NCBI GenBank assembly: GCA_902493335.1
Contig: CABUPJ010000031.1
Coordinates: 1 to 41,475 of the forward strand
Source: an uncultured Porphyromonadaceae bacterium
GTDB taxonomy: Bacteria; Bacteroidota; Bacteroidia; Bacteroidales; Muribaculaceae
Direction: 5' to 3'
Length of the DNA: 41,475 nucleotides
A model generated the notes under the pieces. That model had not been told where the DNA came from, searched no databases, and worked only from the letters and a program-made list of their open reading frames with translations. Every line of letters starts with the position of its first letter. Within the stretch, counting starts at the first letter, position 1. Below, piece after piece: positions 32,127 through 40,889 of the stretch. Position numbers and translations under genes: made by a program.

Positions 32127-34235
32127 TTACTTCACATATATTTTAGATGTGTGTCTCAGCGACGGGGTCGTGACGGTGATAATATATATGCCTGGCTGCA
32201 GCGAGCCCGACGGGTCTATACTGTGACCGGCGATGTCGCAGACTTCTATGACGGGATTGTCGCAGCCCGGTGCCTCGGCTTTGATATGCCTGTCGGTGAC
32301 TGTTATGACCGGCTTTACCGTGACCGGACTTACGCCGGCGCGGCGCAAGACTTCCTTTAGTCCGGCGACGGCGTCGATATCTCCGGCGCCACGTGCCCGG
32401 TGGCCTGCGCTGTCATCGCTGCGGCGCGCTGTCGTGACAGCTATTTCCTTCAGCTGTGCGGGCGTCAGGGTAGGGTCGGCCTCAAGCCAGAGAGCAAAGA
32501 TGCCGGCGGCGTGAGGCGATGACATCGACGTGCCGCAGTCATAAAACCAGTAGTGGTCGCGGTCTGTGCCGCGGGTGACAGCCGTGACCAGACCGGCGCT
32601 CTCGGGGTGGCTTTCGATATAGTAGCGGTTCATTGCCGAGATGACCTGATTCCCCGGCGCACAGAAATCGGGCAGCGGTGAGCCGTCGCTCAGACGCGAG
32701 CCGTATGACGAGAACGGCGCCACATCGCCGACCTTGAAATCCCAGCTTTTGGAGCTGCCGTCAGCCATCGGCACACTGTTGCGGCTGTTCATCGCCCCGA
32801 CGCATATCGTGTTGCGGCCGCAGGCCATGCTGCTTATCGACATCTCACTGCCGCCGTCAGGCAGTCCGGCCTGACGCAGGTTCTGAAAAAACGATGTGCC
32901 GCCGTCGGCCCATACATGTACGGTCGCGCCCTCGGCGCCCGTGACGAAGAAGCAGACATAGTAGCGCGCCCACGGCCCGTAGACGTTCGTCTCGCTGCAT
33001 CGGTAGTCGTAGGCGAAGCTGATTGTGTAGCGCCCGTTGTGTGGCGACACTCCCGCCGAAGCCATGATGTAGCCGTCGATAAATGCCCCCAGCCCAGGGT
33101 CGCTCTCAGAGTCGATGACAGTGTCACCGCCGTCCGGTCCGCCGGTCTCGGGCGACGTATAGACATAGCGGTGCTCGTTGATATCATAGATTTTGAAGGT
33201 GATTGTCATCGGCCGCGAGTCTGAGCTCCATGCCTCCGAACGTCCGTCGACAGCGAGTCCGTCCCATCCGCGTCGGCTTTCGAGCGACGAGCCGAGCGGC
33301 GCGTCGTCGTCGCCGAATGTCTTTATAAGTGATATTTTTGAATTGCCGTTGTTCCCTGCCGACAGACATATCGCTGCCTCGCCGGCGCAGAGGTCGAGGT
33401 AGCGGCAGAATAGGTCACTGCCGTCGTGGGGGCCGAGCGTCGAGCCGAGCGACAGATTGACGACCGCCGGACGGCCTGTCTCGCGCGCATAGTCGATGAT
33501 GTCTTCGACTCCGGCGAGAATGCCGACGTCATAGAGGCGGCTTGTCGTGGCGACAAGCTCGGCTCCGGGGGCGATGCCGTCATATCCGGCGCTTGTATGC
33601 TGTCCGGCGAGAATGTTGCCCACGTGGCATGCATGGCTTTCGTCGTGGCTGTCTGTTGTCCATGCCGCTATGTCGCCGGGAGTGTCGAGCTGTGTGCGCG
33701 TGCCTGCCGGTTCGTCATAGTGGACCAGACGCGCGACTTTGCCCTCGAAAGCCATGTGAGACGGGTCGAAGCCTGTGTCGGCAAAGCCTGCGACGACGCC
33801 CGAGCCGTCGAGACTCACACCCGGGCCGGTGTTGCCGTCGATGACATTCTTTGCGCCGCTCAGTCTCGCGGCTGCGTCGACGGCTGCCGACCGCTGGGGT
33901 GAAAACTCGGCCGACGCCACCACAGAGAACGTTGCCAGCCGGTCGACCTTGTCGTATGGCACCGAGGCGAGCAACATATTGCTCCGGCGGCGGTAGATGA
34001 CTGTGCCGAGCGCTTCGAGGCTGTCGACGGCGTTTTCGTCTGAGATTTCGATGATTGCGGGTATATATGCCGGATGTTCTGACGCAGGCAGTCGGGTTTT
34101 CGCTTTCGCATTGTGCTTTACCGACGACAGGGCGAGTGTGACGCGCGACTGCGGTGACAGCCGTTGCGTCGCGTCAGCTGCGCCCGAAAGGCTGATGGCC
34201 GATGCCAGCAGAAATATGAGAAGTCGGTTTTTCAA
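32127..34235 (-). CDS. Subtilase (S8 peptidase) with T9SS-type tail, TTG start
   Basis: No ATG fits this gene. A TTG at 34235 gives MKNRLLIFLLASAISLSGAA, a perfect signal peptide, whereas the only in-frame ATG (34511) adds 92 residues running antisense-like through the neighbour. The 702-residue product has the S8 triad: Asp153 (FADTGFD), His201 (ESHACHVGN) and Ser570 (GTSMSSPHAAG), with the oxyanion Asn in SAGNNGN. The usual HGTH is HACH here, so Gly and Thr beside the catalytic His are replaced. A roughly 180-residue insertion lies between Asn and Ser. The C-terminus (EVCDIAGHSI, then GIYIITVTTPS) is T9SS-tail-like, ending KIYVK. It is a paralogue of the next gene upstream. Start assignment is moderate; family assignment is strong. 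Confidence 0.85.
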   Translation of the reverse strand: MKNRLLIFLLASAISLSGAADATQRLSPQSRVTLALSSVKHNAKAKTRLPASEHPAYIPAIIEISDENAVDSLEALGTVIYRRRSNMLLASVPYDKVDRLATFSVVASAEFSPQRSAAVDAAARLSGAKNVIDGNTGPGVSLDGSGVVAGFADTGFDPSHMAFEGKVARLVHYDEPAGTRTQLDTPGDIAAWTTDSHDESHACHVGNILAGQHTSAGYDGIAPGAELVATTSRLYDVGILAGVEDIIDYARETGRPAVVNLSLGSTLGPHDGSDLFCRYLDLCAGEAAICLSAGNNGNSKISLIKTFGDDDAPLGSSLESRRGWDGLAVDGRSEAWSSDSRPMTITFKIYDINEHRYVYTSPETGGPDGGDTVIDSESDPGLGAFIDGYIMASAGVSPHNGRYTISFAYDYRCSETNVYGPWARYYVCFFVTGAEGATVHVWADGGTSFFQNLRQAGLPDGGSEMSISSMACGRNTICVGAMNSRNSVPMADGSSKSWDFKVGDVAPFSSYGSRLSDGSPLPDFCAPGNQVISAMNRYYIESHPESAGLVTAVTRGTDRDHYWFYDCGTSMSSPHAAGIFALWLEADPTLTPAQLKEIAVTTARRSDDSAGHRARGAGDIDAVAGLKEVLRRAGVSPVTVKPVITVTDRHIKAEAPGCDNPVIEVCDIAGHSIDPSGSLQPGIYIITVTTPSLRHTSKIYVK

Positions 34236-34252
34236 AGTTATATGATTATGGT

Positions 34253-34299
34253 TTGAAGACAAAGAGACCGGCAGGTCATGATATGTGCCTGCCGGTCTC
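34253..34299 (-). terminator. Terminator between the two subtilase genes
   Basis: A perfect 12-bp stem (GAGACCGGCAGG/CCTGCCGGTCTC) with a 12-base loop is followed on the minus strand by TTTGTCTTC. It lies 28 bases after the upstream subtilase stop. Confidence 0.8.
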
Positions 34300-34327
34300 T
34301 TCTGTGTTTTGTTATCTTTATACCGGC

Positions 34328-36595
34328 TTATCTCACTGTGATTTTTTGATTGTGAGTGCCGTTGACGCTTACGATATAAATACCGCGTCCGAGGCTCTGG
34401 CAGTCGATGACAGCTGTGTCGCCCGAGGCGTTGACGCTTGTCGCGAGCTGGCCCGAGACATTGTAGACCGTGGCCGAGATGTTTTTGGCGCCCGCCGCAA
34501 ACACTTCCCATACGCCGTCAGAGGTCTCGCGTATCATGATGCCGTTGTCGTCGCGGCCGAGAGTGATGTCGGCTACACCCGAGAGATCGAGCACTTTCTT
34601 TATGCCTGCATAGGCGTCGAGTTTGCCGGCTCCCCACTTCTGACGTGCGGCGGCGTCTGTGCCGTTGCCTTCGGCGGCTGTCGAGACGATGACTTCACGG
34701 ACTTCGGCCGGAGTCAGATTGGGATTGGCTTCGAGCCATGCGGCCACACATCCTGCGGCGAAGGGGCTTGACATCGATGTGCCCTGTTCGAGATTCCAGT
34801 AATATGATTTACCGTTTGTATTCCAGTATGCGCACGAGTTTGTCGTGATGCCGGTTGCCGATGCGTTGTACGACGATATCGACGATATGATGCCGGCGCC
34901 GGGAGCGCAGAAGAGGGGCAGGCTGCGGCCGTCGGCGAGAGTGCCGTAGCTTGAGAAGCCCGAGACTTCTTCATAGGGAAGGTTGGCGCCTTCGTTATAG
35001 TGATAGGTCTGGTTGTTGCACAGCGACCAGATGGTGCGGGTTGTCCATGAGCCTACGGCGATGATGTTGTTGCCGCACGAAAGGTTGTTGATTGAGAAAT
35101 CGGGTGTGCCGTTTGACCAGCCGGCAACGTGGAGGCCGCTCAGTGTGGCGCTTTGGCTGTTGTGGGTCAGGTAGACGGTCTGTCCGGCTTTGCCCTCGAC
35201 GATGATGCCGAGTATGAGGGTGCCCTTGTTGGCCGTGTTGTTTCTGAGCGAATACTGTATCTGACAGCTGAAGCGGTTGTTGGTGGTCTTGTTGTCAGAA
35301 GCGGCCATCATTACGAAACTCGACGCGAATGCCTGGTCGAATTTAGTGTCGTGGATATAACCGGGTGCCGTGTAGTTGTTTGTCGTCACAGTGGCTTCCC
35401 CGGGGGCGTTTATGCTATACTGGTATTCGATGCTGTTTGTCGTGGTGTTGTATATGACAAACTTGGTGTCGAATGCCGATGCGTCTTTTCCCCAGATGTC
35501 GATTATGCCCGAATAGGCGCTGCCAGGGCTGTTTGCTGCCGGGAATGTCTTGACCGAAGCGTCAGACGACGTGAATGTCTTGACAATCGAGATGGGGCTG
35601 TCGCCGTCATTGCCGGCAGAGACGAATATGGGATATTCTGCGGCATATTTGTTGATCATGCTTGTCGGACCGTCAGTGCCGTCGTGAGGGCCGATGACCG
35701 AACCGATTGAGAGGTTGATGACGGCAGGCTGGTTTGATGTTTTGGCATAGTTGCGTATTTTTTCGACAGCGGCTGTGATATTGTCGAAGTCGAGTGAGCC
35801 GCAGGCTGCCACGATGTCGGCGTCACGTGCCGCCGAGTAGAAAGGCATCGACTTTATTGTCGAGGTCTGTGTCGTGCCTGTCGCCTGGTCGTAATTGATC
35901 CATTTGGGACCGCGGCGCGTCATGTTGCCGGCGAGACAGCCCATGGTGTGGGTGCCGTGGGTGCTCGACCGGTTGTCGGTCGTGAACGATGCGATACGTT
36001 CGGGTGTGGCGTATTCTGTCGAATAGCCGTTGGTCGAGCTGAAGTGCCAGAAGCGTTTGATGCGGGTTTCGCCGTCGGCGGTCTGAAAAAAGACATGGTT
36101 GGGATCCATGCCGCTGTCATATATGCCCGCGATGACGCCTTTGCCTGTGTATGCCTGGGGCAGGCCGGTGCCGGCGAGTACGGCGTCGGCGTTAGACTTG
36201 GCGCGGGCGACGTTGAGCATAGGCTCGGCTTTGCCGGGGAAAGATATGTTTTTGACGAGATCGGTCTCTGACAGAGCGATGATGTCTTCAAGAGGGCCGT
36301 TGACGAGCATCATGTCGTCGATGGCTGCGAGAGTCTCGAATCCTAAATCTTCAATCTGAGAAGCAGACACACCGTTGTTTAAAGTGATGTAGACTGTAGC
36401 TGTCGCCTCGCTGCGTGAATCGGCCGCGAGTCTGATAGGCAGTTCTTCCGACAGAGCTATCGCAGCCTTCGGTGATGCCTTCGACGCTTCATACTGGCTG
36501 AGGGCGATGTTGCCTGCCGCGTCGAATTTCGGATTGTAGGCAGACACGGCGAGCCCTGGAAGGACGAGCGTGGATAAGAGGTAGATTTTTTTCAT
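34328..36595 (-). CDS. Subtilase (S8 peptidase) with T9SS-type tail
   Basis: This 755-residue secreted protease starts MKKIYLLSTLVLPGLAVSAY. An inhibitor_I9-like or prodomain region spans about 60-130 (VYITLNNGVSASQIEDLGF). The S8 triad is Asp160 (YDSGMDPNH), His213 (STHGTHTMG) and Ser607 (QGTSMSSPFAAG), with SAGNDGD holding the oxyanion Asn. A long insertion of about 230 residues between Asn and Ser looks beta-rich. The last 80 residues resemble a T9SS sorting domain (ATVYNVSGQLA, then GRGIYIVSVNGTHNQKITVR). It is likely surface-anchored or released, digesting host or dietary protein. A paralogue lies directly downstream. Confidence 0.92.
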   Translation of the reverse strand: MKKIYLLSTLVLPGLAVSAYNPKFDAAGNIALSQYEASKASPKAAIALSEELPIRLAADSRSEATATVYITLNNGVSASQIEDLGFETLAAIDDMMLVNGPLEDIIALSETDLVKNISFPGKAEPMLNVARAKSNADAVLAGTGLPQAYTGKGVIAGIYDSGMDPNHVFFQTADGETRIKRFWHFSSTNGYSTEYATPERIASFTTDNRSSTHGTHTMGCLAGNMTRRGPKWINYDQATGTTQTSTIKSMPFYSAARDADIVAACGSLDFDNITAAVEKIRNYAKTSNQPAVINLSIGSVIGPHDGTDGPTSMINKYAAEYPIFVSAGNDGDSPISIVKTFTSSDASVKTFPAANSPGSAYSGIIDIWGKDASAFDTKFVIYNTTTNSIEYQYSINAPGEATVTTNNYTAPGYIHDTKFDQAFASSFVMMAASDNKTTNNRFSCQIQYSLRNNTANKGTLILGIIVEGKAGQTVYLTHNSQSATLSGLHVAGWSNGTPDFSINNLSCGNNIIAVGSWTTRTIWSLCNNQTYHYNEGANLPYEEVSGFSSYGTLADGRSLPLFCAPGAGIISSISSYNASATGITTNSCAYWNTNGKSYYWNLEQGTSMSSPFAAGCVAAWLEANPNLTPAEVREVIVSTAAEGNGTDAAARQKWGAGKLDAYAGIKKVLDLSGVADITLGRDDNGIMIRETSDGVWEVFAAGAKNISATVYNVSGQLATSVNASGDTAVIDCQSLGRGIYIVSVNGTHNQKITVR

Positions 36596-36654
36596 TTTGT
36601 CAAATAAAAATATAAGCAGATGAATTTTTAATCGATATTTTGCTAAAAGCTGTG

Positions 36655-36662
36655 CAAAGATA
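36655..36662 (-). promoter_or_regulatory. -7 promoter element of the upstream subtilase gene
   Basis: On the minus strand this reads TATCTTTG, 60 bases before the start codon, implying a leader of about 52 bases. Confidence 0.55.
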
Positions 36663-36744
36663 AGACATATAAGGCATTTTATAGCTCATTTTGTGTTAAA
36701 ATTTTAAGTTTTTCACCCTCATGACGGTTTTATCCAAAGAAAAG

Positions 36745-36780
36745 CCCCGATTCTTCACGAGTCGGGGTCATTTCTTGTAA
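36745..36780. terminator. Orphan terminator-like hairpin in a divergent gap
   Basis: CCCCGA (36745-36750) pairs with TCGGGG (36762-36767), extended inward by TC/GA. It is flanked on the plus side by TCATTTCTTG and on the minus side by CTTTTCTTT. It lies in the 431-base gap between divergent genes, where no annotated transcript should end. The rest of the gap (36596-37026) is AT-rich and holds two promoter elements; no gene was seen. Confidence 0.45.
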
Positions 36781-36987
36781 GATCAAAAGTCAGTTATTTA
36801 AATCTACTGTTGGATTTGATATGTATTATATCGAAAAAGCTGTTGATGTTTTTGTTTATCAGTATTGTTTGTAATTATTGACTCCGCAGCCGGGCAAAGG
36901 TTTAATATTATATATGGAATTAAAACATTTTAACAATTATCATTGTCGCTCACAGCTGCAAGACGGTCAACTATGATGAAAAAATGT

Positions 36988-36995
36988 TATCTTTG
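36988..36995 (+). promoter_or_regulatory. -7 promoter element of the threonylcarbamoyl-AMP synthase operon
   Basis: TATCTTTG, fitting TAnnTTTG, lies 31 bases before the start codon at 37027. No clear -33 TTG was found. Confidence 0.6.
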
Positions 36996-37026
36996 CGTTG
37001 ACTAAAATGCGTGAAATTGTTTTTGC

Positions 37027-37605
37027 ATGGCAAATAATATATATAAAGAAGATATAAATCAGGCCGTTGAGGTGCTTAAGCGCGGCGGTGTGATTCTTTA
37101 CCCGACAGATACTGTCTGGGGCATAGGCTGCGATGCCACCGACAGCGCGGCCGTCAGGCGCGTTTACGACATCAAGCGTCGCGATGACTCGAAAGCCCTC
37201 ATCACACTCGTAGGTTCTGTCGCGGCTCTCGAGCGCGTTGTCGACAAGGTGCCCGATGTAGGTTATGAACTGCTCGACGCGGCTGTCGACCCTCTTACTA
37301 TAGTTTACGACAAGGGTGTAGGCGTCGCGCCCGAGCTGCTCGCTCCCGACGGCAGCATCGGAGTCAGGGTCACATCTGAGGCTTTCTCGCGTCAGCTCTG
37401 CGACGCTTTGCGGCGTCCGCTCGTCTCGACTTCGGCCAATGTCAGCGGCTGCCCCTCGCCGGTCTTTTTCAATGAGATTTCCCCCGAGATAATCGCCGCG
37501 GTCGACTATGTCTGCACCTCGCGCCGCGATGACACCGCGCCCCGCCGCCCGTCATGTGTCATCAGGCTCTCGGAAAACGGCACGTTTAAGATACTCAGGA
37601 AATAA
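37027..37605 (+). CDS. tsaC: L-threonylcarbamoyladenylate synthase (Sua5/YrdC family)
   Basis: This 192-residue enzyme makes threonylcarbamoyl-AMP from threonine, bicarbonate and ATP, the first step of t6A tRNA modification. It shows the YrdC-type fold: GGVILYPTDTVWGIGCDA at the N-terminus, YDIKRRDDSKALITLV (the conserved lysine/arginine binding segment), IGVRVT, and PLVSTSANVSG. It lacks the extra Sua5 C-terminal domain, so it is the short TsaC form. A paralogous YciO role cannot be fully excluded. It leads an apparent operon, with 8 bases to the sugar transferase gene. Confidence 0.92.
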   Translation: MANNIYKEDINQAVEVLKRGGVILYPTDTVWGIGCDATDSAAVRRVYDIKRRDDSKALITLVGSVAALERVVDKVPDVGYELLDAAVDPLTIVYDKGVGVAPELLAPDGSIGVRVTSEAFSRQLCDALRRPLVSTSANVSGCPSPVFFNEISPEIIAAVDYVCTSRRDDTAPRRPSCVIRLSENGTFKILRK

Positions 37606-37613
37606 TAGCATAT

Positions 37614-39029
37614 ATGACGCCGGCAAACAGACAGCGATTTGTCAACATCGTCCTTGACTATTTCATGACGATGGCCGGGTGGATATGCTTCAATATATTC
37701 AGATTCATATCCTTGCCCAACGATTTCAACATATCGCTGGGCCGCTGGCTTCTTGACCCTGTCGTCATGGCCGGCACATTCATCGTGCCGCTGATGCTCG
37801 TGATATTCTATGCCGTCTCGGGATATTATAACGAGGCTTTCAGGCGCTCGCGGCTCGACGACCTGCTCGGCACACTCATCGTCACCTTTATAGCGGTGAT
37901 AGTGATATTCTTCTCTGTTCTCGTCGACGATGACATTCCCGAACGTCTGAAAAACTACGAGCTCATGATGGCCATGTGGGGCTGTCTTTTTCTGCCGGTC
38001 TTTATTGTCAGATATATCATCTCGGTCAGAAACAAGAAACTCATCCGCCGCGGTCTGCTGAGCTTCAACACTCTCATCGTCGGCGAGCCCGAGCGTGCCG
38101 CCCGTCTGGCACAGCGCCTTGCCGTCGATGACAACACTCTGCAGTATAACGTCATGGCATATGTCGATGACACTCCGGCACGTCATGCCGCAGGCACAGT
38201 CGATCGTCCCGTGTATGACTTTGCCGATATAGAGGATATATGCAGCCGCCTCGATGTCAAGACTGTCATTGTCGTGGCGCGTTCGGGCGACATGAAGCGC
38301 ACGATCGATATCATCAACCGCCTCTATCGTCTGGGCGTCAGGATTCTGCTCACTCCCGAGATGTATCATATCATCACCGGACGTCCCAGAGTGACGACAG
38401 TCGTCGGCGAGCCTCTTGTCGATGTCACCACGCCTCATATCCCCTATGCCATAGCCAATCTCAAACGTCTCGGCGATATTTTTGTCTCGTCTCTGGCGCT
38501 TCTGTTTCTGTCGCCTGTCTATGCCGCTATAGCCGTCGCCGTCAGGCGTGACTCCGACGGACCGGTGTTCTACCGTCAGGAGCGCGTGGGCTATCATAAA
38601 AAGAATTTCAATATCATAAAATTCAGAACCATGCGTCCCGACGCCGAAGCCGCCGGCCCGGCCCTCAGCAGCGACAGCGACAGCCGCGTCACCCGCGTGG
38701 GACATTTCCTCAGAAAATACCGACTCGACGAACTGCCGCAGTTCTGGAACGTCCTCGTCGGCGACATGTCGCTTGTCGGTCCGAGACCCGAACGCAAATA
38801 CTATATCGACAAAATTGTCGAGCAGGCTCCTTATTACGCACTCATCCATCAGGTCAGACCGGGCATCACCTCTCTCGGCATGGTCAAATACGGCTACGCC
38901 TCGACAGTAGCCCAGATGGTCGAGCGTCTGAGCTACGACCTGATATATCTTGAAAATGTATCTTTCGGCTTCGATCTGAAAATATTATTATACACAGTCA
39001 GAACGGTCATAAAAGGACGCGGCGTCTGA
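37614..39029 (+). CDS. Polyprenyl-phosphate sugar-1-phosphate transferase (WcaJ/WbaP type)
   Basis: This 471-residue membrane enzyme would start a surface glycan by moving a sugar-1-phosphate onto undecaprenyl phosphate. About four N-terminal hydrophobic helices (about 10-130) are followed by a cytosolic Rossmann-like CoA_binding_3-type domain (about 145-265). A re-entrant hydrophobic helix (about 285-305) and the conserved catalytic domain complete it. Diagnostic segments are GPVFYRQERVG, FNIIKFRTM, RLDELPQFWNVL and GDMSLVGPRPE. The sugar is not predictable. No other glycan genes surround it, so it may be a stand-alone initiating enzyme for capsule or O-glycan made elsewhere. It lies 8 bases after the tsaC-like gene. 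Confidence 0.93.
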   Translation: MTPANRQRFVNIVLDYFMTMAGWICFNIFRFISLPNDFNISLGRWLLDPVVMAGTFIVPLMLVIFYAVSGYYNEAFRRSRLDDLLGTLIVTFIAVIVIFFSVLVDDDIPERLKNYELMMAMWGCLFLPVFIVRYIISVRNKKLIRRGLLSFNTLIVGEPERAARLAQRLAVDDNTLQYNVMAYVDDTPARHAAGTVDRPVYDFADIEDICSRLDVKTVIVVARSGDMKRTIDIINRLYRLGVRILLTPEMYHIITGRPRVTTVVGEPLVDVTTPHIPYAIANLKRLGDIFVSSLALLFLSPVYAAIAVAVRRDSDGPVFYRQERVGYHKKNFNIIKFRTMRPDAEAAGPALSSDSDSRVTRVGHFLRKYRLDELPQFWNVLVGDMSLVGPRPERKYYIDKIVEQAPYYALIHQVRPGITSLGMVKYGYASTVAQMVERLSYDLIYLENVSFGFDLKILLYTVRTVIKGRGV

Positions 39030-39059
39030 CGCATTTGTATATGAAACTAACTGGACACA

Positions 39060-40871
39060 ATGACAGAATCAACAGAAAATAACCCTACCGGACATTCGAT
39101 ACCGGATTTGTTTCTACGACTTGTGCTGTGGCGTGAGAAACATGTCAAGGAAAAGACATTCGTCCTTTTCGTGGCGTTTCTGGTCGGTGTTTTCGGCGGT
39201 CTTGCGGCGATATTGCTCAAGACACTCATCCACGTCATATCGGGAGCGCTGACGTCACAGGTCGACATCAGCGCCGGCAACTATGTCTATATCCTCTTCC
39301 CGTCCATAGGCGTCGTCATCGCCGCTCTCTATGTGCGCTATGTCGTCAAAGACGATATATCACACGGCGTCACACGCGTGCTCTACGCCATATCGCAGAA
39401 CAAGAGTCGTCTTAAACGTCACAATATATATACGTCGCTTGTCGCCAGCTCGATAACCATCGGTTTCGGCGGTTCGGTCGGTGCCGAGGGTCCCATAGTC
39501 TACACCGGTGCGGCCATAGGCTCTAACGTCGGACGTCTGTTCAGAATGTCATCGCGTTCTCTGATGATTCTCGTCGGCTGCGGCGCCGCGGCAGGCATCG
39601 CCGGCATTTTCAAGGCCCCCATAGCCGGCATGCTTTTCACCCTCGAGGTGCTGATGCTCGACCTCACCGCCGTGTCGGTCATGCCTCTGCTGATAGCCTC
39701 CATTACCAGCGCCACGCTCGCCTATGTCTATACCGGCTACGACTTCGAGTTCTTCTTCGTCCAGAGCGAGGAATTCTATATGTCGAAAATTCCCTTTGTC
39801 ATCGTTCTCGGTATCTTCTGCGGCCTCGTGTCTCTCTACTTCACCAAAGTGATGAATATGATGGAGAATTTCTTCGGTCGCTTCAAAAACCGATGGTACA
39901 AGACCGCCGTGGGCTGCGTCATCCTCTCGACCCTCGTCTTCATCTTCCCGCCGCTATATGGCGAAGGCTACGGTTCGATACTCGGACTCCTCGGCGGTGA
40001 TCCCTCGACAATCGTCAACGGTTCGATTTTCTACGGCGACCGCAATTCGGTGTGGTTTATAATCCTCTTCATCATACTTATAATCGCGACCAAGGCATTC
40101 GCCACCTCGTCGACCAACGGTGCCGGTGGCGTCGGCGGTACATTCGCCCCCTCGCTCTATGTCGGCTGCATGGCAGGCTTTGTCTTCGCCTACTCGGCCA
40201 ACCTCATGGGCTTTGACACGGCGCTGTCGACCAAGAATTTCGCCCTCATAGGCATGGCCGGTGTCATGAGCGGCGTCATGCACGCCCCGCTGATGGCAAT
40301 CTTCCTTACAGCCGAACTCACCGGCGGCTACGACCTGTTTCTGCCGCTGCTCATCGTCTCGACCATATCATACGGCACAATAAAGATTTTCGAGCCTTAC
40401 AGCATCTACACCATGCGACTCGCCAAACGCGGCGAGCTCCTCACCCACCAGAAAGACAAGGCTGTCCTGACCTTGCTCAAGATAGACAACGTCATCGAGC
40501 GCGACTTCCTCAGCGTCCGCCCCGAGATGACACTCAAAGACATGGTCGACACCATCGCCAAATCAAACCGCAACCTTTTCCCCGTTGTCGACACCGGCGG
40601 CCAACTGCTCGGTATCGTCCTGCTTGACGACATCCGTAACATCATGTTCCGCCCCGACCTCTACCGCAAGATGCGTGTCAGCGACTTCATGGCCATCCCT
40701 CCCGCCAAGATTGAAGTAGGCATGAGCATGGACAAAGTCATGAAAATCTTCGACGACACCGCTGCGTGGAACCTTCCCGTCGTCGAGAACGGCCTCTACG
40801 TCGGCTTTGTCAGCAAAAGCAAAATCTTCAACTCCTACCGCCGCGTCCTCCGCCACTACTGCGAAGACTAA
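39060..40871 (+). CDS. CLC-type chloride channel or Cl-/H+ antiporter with CBS domains
   Basis: This 603-residue integral membrane protein of the CLC family has about 10-12 hydrophobic helices in residues 30-435. Selectivity segments are visible: GSVGAEGPIVYTGAAIG, holding the gating glutamate of GxEGP, and GAGGVGGTFAPSLYVG (GxFxP). A cytosolic pair of CBS domains occupies about 455-595 (VIERDFLSVRPEMTLKDMV, then DFMAIPPAKIEVGMSMDKV) and may sense nucleotides. Whether it is a channel or an exchanger depends on an internal proton glutamate that I did not assign. It is last in the operon starting at 37027, 30 bases after the sugar transferase. Confidence 0.94.
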   Translation: MTESTENNPTGHSIPDLFLRLVLWREKHVKEKTFVLFVAFLVGVFGGLAAILLKTLIHVISGALTSQVDISAGNYVYILFPSIGVVIAALYVRYVVKDDISHGVTRVLYAISQNKSRLKRHNIYTSLVASSITIGFGGSVGAEGPIVYTGAAIGSNVGRLFRMSSRSLMILVGCGAAAGIAGIFKAPIAGMLFTLEVLMLDLTAVSVMPLLIASITSATLAYVYTGYDFEFFFVQSEEFYMSKIPFVIVLGIFCGLVSLYFTKVMNMMENFFGRFKNRWYKTAVGCVILSTLVFIFPPLYGEGYGSILGLLGGDPSTIVNGSIFYGDRNSVWFIILFIILIIATKAFATSSTNGAGGVGGTFAPSLYVGCMAGFVFAYSANLMGFDTALSTKNFALIGMAGVMSGVMHAPLMAIFLTAELTGGYDLFLPLLIVSTISYGTIKIFEPYSIYTMRLAKRGELLTHQKDKAVLTLLKIDNVIERDFLSVRPEMTLKDMVDTIAKSNRNLFPVVDTGGQLLGIVLLDDIRNIMFRPDLYRKMRVSDFMAIPPAKIEVGMSMDKVMKIFDDTAAWNLPVVENGLYVGFVSKSKIFNSYRRVLRHYCED

Positions 40872-40889
40872 CCCCAAAGTCATTAAAGT

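Noticed and set aside
34236..34511. N-terminal extension of the second subtilase to the ATG at 34511
   Set aside because: The 92 extra residues cross the upstream gene's 3' end and its terminator and look non-natural (many Arg, His, Gln).
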